From Candidatus Niyogiibacteriota bacterium (GTDB lineage: Bacteria > Patescibacteriota > Minisyncoccia > HO2-45-28): a stretch of 7,164 nucleotides of DNA. This document shows positions 4,644 to 7,164 of the stretch, in pieces (positions within the stretch are counted from its first letter, which is position 1; each line of letters starts with the position of its first letter). Where the stretch lies: the NCBI GenBank assembly GCA_016177385.1, contig JACOVJ010000032.1, positions 1-7,164 of the forward strand, in the 5' to 3' direction. The position numbers and the translations under genes were made by a program. The notes under the pieces were generated by a model, which was given only the letters and a program-made list of their open reading frames with translations, ran no database searches and was not told where the DNA came from.

Positions 4644-6053
4644 TTAAATTTTCGGTTCTCCGAATCCCGCGATGGCGCGCCGGACGCCGTTGTAGACGGC
4701 AAGGGCGACAATAAAGGCCGTTACCATCAGGAGCCACTGCGCGACCGACCCCGATGCCCCGCCGAATGCGAGCGCGAGCAAGCTCGGTGCTTTATTGGCC
4801 GCGACAATGACCGCACTGACCGAGGTTTCCTTGGAATAGCGTTTTGCGGCCGCGTCCGTGTAATTGAGCGTTGCTTTGAATGCAAGCGATTCGCCGACCT
4901 CGGCCGATTCTTTGACGATTCCGGCGACAACGAAACTCGTGTCTTTGCGGCCCTTCAAATTCGGCAGATCGAATGTCAGAACATTCCCGTTTTGCTCGCG
5001 GAGCGCCACATCGGATGAAATGTATTGCACTTCGGGTGGAAGCTCGACCGTCGCGCCGATCGCAGATAAAGTCCCGACGCCCGCATTTGCGTAATTGACC
5101 GTATAGTCGATCTTTGCGCCCGGCCACGGCTGGGTGCGGTTAACGGACGAGGAAAGGGTTAGCGTGCCTGGGTCAACGACTTTGGGCGTAGCTACCGCTT
5201 TCAAGATCCCGCTAAGCCCGCCGGATGATGCGGTGGAATTGGATGATCCGCCGGCGGGCGGAGCGCTTGCGGCTGACGAATGCGTCGTAAAACTGATGAC
5301 CTGTCCATACGCGATGCCATAGGTATTTTGCGCGACCGCGCGATAATAATAGACAGTGTTCGGCGAGAGCGCAGAGAGCGTCTGCGAATACGAGGAGTAG
5401 GTGGCGGTATTGGAAATGGAAACGGCGGCCGTGGAATTGCCGAGCGCTTGTGATGCGCCCCACTCGAACCACGCAGTGGCGGCGGAGCCCGATGGATATA
5501 CGGTGCCGTTCAGTCCCGCAGAGGTCTGGGAAACCACGGAAGCCGAGAGTGTCGTGACGGACGGCGCGCCGGAGTACGAATACGACGGCGCCGGATTATA
5601 GTAGGACGGGGAATAATATGTAGGCGTGTAATTTCCTGCAGGCGGGTTGGTGTTCGGCTGGCCGCCTCCGGTCGTAAAACTCATCGTGTTGCCGTAACTC
5701 GTTCCGTATTTATTTTGGGCCACGATTCGGAAGTAATAGGTCGTGCCGGGCTCGAGCGTCGAGAGCCGCACGCGCAGGGATTGGATAAAGGATTGGCTGC
5801 CCGCGAACTGTATCTCGGTTCCCACGCCGAACGATGTGGACGGACCATATTCGAACCATGCGACGGTTTGCTCCTCGTTCGGATTGACGGTCGCATTGAG
5901 CATTGCCTGTTTAAGCGTGATATCCGTTGCCGAGACCGTGGTGACCGTCGGGGCAAGCTGGGCGGCGGACGCGAAAAAGAACGGCAAGAACGCCGTCGAG
6001 ACGACGGCGGCAAGGATCGCGCCAATGAGGATTTTGGATGCCCTCGGTTGCAT
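4644..6053 (-). CDS. Secreted surface protein: two fibronectin III-like domains, DUF11-like domain, C-terminal membrane anchor
   Basis: A 469-residue exported protein. Residues 1-30 form a signal peptide (basic MQPRASK, hydrophobic core, ASA-A cleavage site near 30/31). Two homologous beta domains follow, about 34-128 and 163-257. Both contain AWFE(Y/W)G and end with YY(F/Y)R(I/A)VAQN-YG--YG---SFTT, the pattern of fibronectin III-like repeats. Between them is a Pro/Tyr/Ser/Asn-rich linker (129-162), and a Ser/Gly-rich linker leads to a DUF11-like domain (about 286-417, with PGAKIDYTVNYANAGVGTLS and a late NYTD). A transmembrane helix (about 438-455) and basic tail RRAIAGFGEPKI anchor the C-terminus in the membrane, leaving the domains outside. 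Binding or structural roles at the cell surface are likely; no catalytic motif or sorting signal is seen. It has a strong promoter and a terminator, so it is monocistronic. Confidence 0.85.
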   Translation of the reverse strand: MQPRASKILIGAILAAVVSTAFLPFFFASAAQLAPTVTTVSATDITLKQAMLNATVNPNEEQTVAWFEYGPSTSFGVGTEIQFAGSQSFIQSLRVRLSTLEPGTTYYFRIVAQNKYGTSYGNTMSFTTGGGQPNTNPPAGNYTPTYYSPSYYNPAPSYSYSGAPSVTTLSASVVSQTSAGLNGTVYPSGSAATAWFEWGASQALGNSTAAVSISNTATYSSYSQTLSALSPNTVYYYRAVAQNTYGIAYGQVISFTTHSSAASAPPAGGSSNSTASSGGLSGILKAVATPKVVDPGTLTLSSSVNRTQPWPGAKIDYTVNYANAGVGTLSAIGATVELPPEVQYISSDVALREQNGNVLTFDLPNLKGRKDTSFVVAGIVKESAEVGESLAFKATLNYTDAAAKRYSKETSVSAVIVAANKAPSLLALAFGGASGSVAQWLLMVTAFIVALAVYNGVRRAIAGFGEPKI

Positions 6054-6067
6054 ATTTGATGGGTTCT

Positions 6068-6096
6068 AGAATATCAAAAAGTCGGTGCTTTGTCAA
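6068..6096 (-). promoter_or_regulatory. Strong promoter of the FN3-like gene
   Basis: On the minus strand a perfect TTGACA (6096-6091), a 17-bp spacer and TATTCT (6073-6068) preceded by TGA. Predicted start is near 6061, only about 8 nt before the ATG at 6053. No Shine-Dalgarno fits in so short a leader, so translation is probably leaderless or nearly so. Confidence 0.82.
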
Positions 6097-6106
6097 CGAA
6101 AACCCT

Positions 6107-6143
6107 AAGGGGAGTCCTTTTCTGATTCTTAAGGACTCCCCTT
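6107..6143 (+). repeat. Palindromic 37-bp element, copy 3 (between divergent genes)
   Basis: On the plus strand: AAGGGGAGTCCTT, loop TTCTGATTCTT, AAGGACTCCCCTT, a 13-bp perfect stem with an 11-nt loop. It lies between the -35 box of the FN3-like gene (6091-6096, other direction) and the -10 box of the gene starting at 6160. No T-tract follows in the plus direction. Confidence 0.92.
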
Positions 6144-6144
6144 G

Positions 6145-6153
6145 TGATACGCT
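6145..6153 (+). promoter_or_regulatory. Extended -10 promoter of the gene at 6160, probably leaderless
   Basis: TGA-TACGCT ends 6 nt before the ATG at 6160, so transcription is expected to start at or next to the start codon. The motif is identical to the one before the synthetase-like gene. The -35 position falls in the palindromic element and shows no good match. No proper Shine-Dalgarno is present (GGA at 6154-6156 is too close). Confidence 0.5.
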
Positions 6154-6159
6154 GGAAGT

Positions 6160-7053
6160 ATGCCATCATTCGAGCGATTCGAACAAGAACGGAATTTGGA
6201 GCGCGCGGTCGAAAAACAGCGGATCGATGCGCTCTATGGGTATGCCCGCGAGCGTGAAGCCGCCGGCGGGCGCATCCGCGAATCTGATTTTAAGAATTAT
6301 TACGGTCCGGATGCGGTCAGGAAGGACCGCGAGTATGTGGAGATGCGTAAAAGGCAGTTTGGCGAATCGCTTGCGCGCCTGCCGGAGAGCGAGCGCGCCG
6401 AACAGGAAGAGGCGCAAAAACTCGCCTCCGTGATGGAGGTGATGCTGCAGGAGGAGGGGGAGCTCTCGGAATGGTTCGGGCGGAACGCGCATACGGCGAT
6501 GGCATCGGAATTCGACGATATCAAGAACGGCATGGATGCGGTCGTGGAGTTCGAGACCGAGACCGGCGCCGAGCATCTGGCGCTCGCTGTGGATTTTACA
6601 TTAAAGCGCGGCTCGCTCGATAAGATCCAGAATATCAAGGGGGATATCGACCGCGGCCACACGACGGAAGTGAAATATTTTTATTCCGAATACGAGAAAA
6701 AACAAAAACCGCTGAAAGGTCTGGCGAAGGTCGTCGTCACCTGCGACACGCCGACCCTGCTCGAAGCGGCGCACCTTTGGAAGACGAAAGGAAAATCGCC
6801 GCAGGCACAGCATGCGCTCGCGAACCATCCGATCCAGATGATCATTTTACGGGAGATCCAATCCCAGCTTGAGGCATACCGCGCCTACGCGGAAAAAAAG
6901 AAAAAGAACGATTTTGAAAAAATTTATGCGGGCGATCTCGCGATGATCGATGCGATCCTCGGCGAAAAAGAAGGCCGCATCCCGGGGAACCCCGCGAATG
7001 ACGACGCCTACCGCGCCCTCGCGCGGAATCTTTCGGTTGTGTTCGGGAAATGA
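6160..7053 (+). CDS. Conserved-looking hypothetical protein, possibly with a nuclease-like core
   Basis: A 297-residue soluble protein with no signal peptide or membrane segment. I do not recognise a named family. Residues 1-105 are highly charged and helical, probably partly coiled coil (for example EQERNLERAVEKQRIDALYG). The middle (about 115-196) looks like a compact alpha/beta domain: SEFDDIKNGMDAVVEFETE, then HLALAVDFTLKRG and, after a charged stretch, LAKVVVTCDTP. The order Glu/Asp, Gly-x-Asp126, strand, Asp145-x-Thr-x-x-Lys149 loosely resembles the PD-(D/E)XK nuclease core, but the spacing is not canonical, so this is a weak inference. The C-terminal third is helical (IQMIILREIQSQLEAYRAYA, then a Lys-rich run). 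Start ATG 6160 is chosen from the -10 box just upstream. It is divergent from the FN3-like gene and ends 21 bp before the opposing gene's stop. Confidence 0.8.
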   Translation: MPSFERFEQERNLERAVEKQRIDALYGYAREREAAGGRIRESDFKNYYGPDAVRKDREYVEMRKRQFGESLARLPESERAEQEEAQKLASVMEVMLQEEGELSEWFGRNAHTAMASEFDDIKNGMDAVVEFETETGAEHLALAVDFTLKRGSLDKIQNIKGDIDRGHTTEVKYFYSEYEKKQKPLKGLAKVVVTCDTPTLLEAAHLWKTKGKSPQAQHALANHPIQMIILREIQSQLEAYRAYAEKKKKNDFEKIYAGDLAMIDAILGEKEGRIPGNPANDDAYRALARNLSVVFGK

Positions 7054-7076
7054 AAAAGGCGGCCGAGGGACCGCCT
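7053..7076 (-). terminator. Intrinsic terminator of the right-edge minus-strand gene
   Basis: AGGCGG (7057-7062) pairs with CCGCCT (7071-7076). Two more inner pairs, one of them T-G, close a CCTC tetraloop on the minus strand. The minus strand continues with a run of five T (complement of 7053-7057). The stem begins within the TAG stop of the minus-strand gene. In the plus direction the hairpin lacks an adjacent T-tract, so it may stop the 6160 gene only weakly. Confidence 0.75.
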
Positions 7077-7164
7077 ACAGATGATGGAAGTATTTTTCTT
7101 GGTGTGTCAGGATAAGCGTCGCAGCGAATGTTATCCCGTTCGGCCCCAAGCGGCCGACGGCCAA
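7075..7164 (-). CDS. C-terminal end of an unidentified protein, N-terminus beyond the right edge
   Basis: The minus-strand frame is open from the window edge for 29 codons and ends at TAG (7077-7075), exactly where a terminator hairpin with a T-run begins. The visible residues include GRLGPNGITFAATLILTHQ and end in HQEKYFHHL. The terminator directly after this stop, and not after the stops of the other two frames, is the main reason to call it coding. Too little is present to name a family. Confidence 0.55.
   Translation of the reverse strand: MAVGRLGPNGITFAATLILTHQEKYFHHL

Noticed and set aside
2020..6143. The three palindromes as a CRISPR array
   Set aside because: They are about 1.5-2.5 kb apart, in differing orientation, separated by genes, with no spacers.
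2020..6143. Target-site duplications flanking the 37-bp elements
   Set aside because: Bases on either side of each copy were compared and no direct repeat was found; the flanks of copy 2 are inverted, not direct.
6144..6159. GTG at 6144 as start of the 6160 gene, by analogy with copy 1
   Set aside because: It is not in frame with the 297-residue protein (offset 16 nt).

Overview
The window looks like a piece of chromosome from a small-genome bacterium of the Candidatus Patescibacteria (CPR) type, perhaps Parcubacteria-like. This is inference. It rests on an HtrA protease with no signal peptide or membrane anchor, a tRNA gene with no encoded CCA, genes that appear leaderless, a fibronectin-III/DUF11-like surface protein with a C-terminal anchor, and a hypothetical gene of a style common in that group. 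No single marker gene settles the lineage. No phage, plasmid, CRISPR or insertion-sequence genes were seen.

Layout from left to right. A minus-strand lipoprotein gene (1-269) runs off the left edge and lies just downstream of a minus-strand tRNA-Arg(CCU) gene (309-381). Divergent from the tRNA is a plus-strand HtrA-like serine protease (418-1518), whose TATAAT box sits so close to the ATG that the mRNA is probably leaderless. Its 3' end overlaps, tail to tail, a minus-strand VIT1/CCC1-type metal transporter (1483-2019). Continuing on the minus strand come a class II aminoacyl-tRNA-synthetase-like catalytic core with no anticodon-binding domain (2113-2985), a class III PLP aminotransferase or racemase (3099-4502), and a secreted, membrane-anchored FN3-like/DUF11-like protein (4644-6053). 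A divergent plus-strand gene of unknown function (6160-7053) follows. It converges on the C-terminal end of a minus-strand gene (7075-7164) that enters from the right edge.

The minus-strand genes are separate transcription units rather than one operon. Good intrinsic terminators follow the FN3 gene, the aminotransferase, the synthetase-like gene and the right-edge gene. Promoters with an extended -10 element (TGATA...) can be seen before most of them. Extracellular folding or proteolysis (HtrA), a surface protein, a lipoprotein and metal transport suggest an envelope/homeostasis neighbourhood. The aminotransferase and the synthetase-like ligase are the only adjacent metabolic pair.

The most unusual feature is a 37-bp palindromic element present three times (2020-2056, 4581-4617, 6107-6143). 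It has a 13-bp perfect stem and an 11-nt loop that is nearly invariant. One copy carries a compensatory base-pair change, and all three are oriented the same way relative to the next gene. In one copy it abuts the start codon of the transporter gene, in one it is built into a transcription terminator, and in one it sits just upstream of a leaderless promoter.
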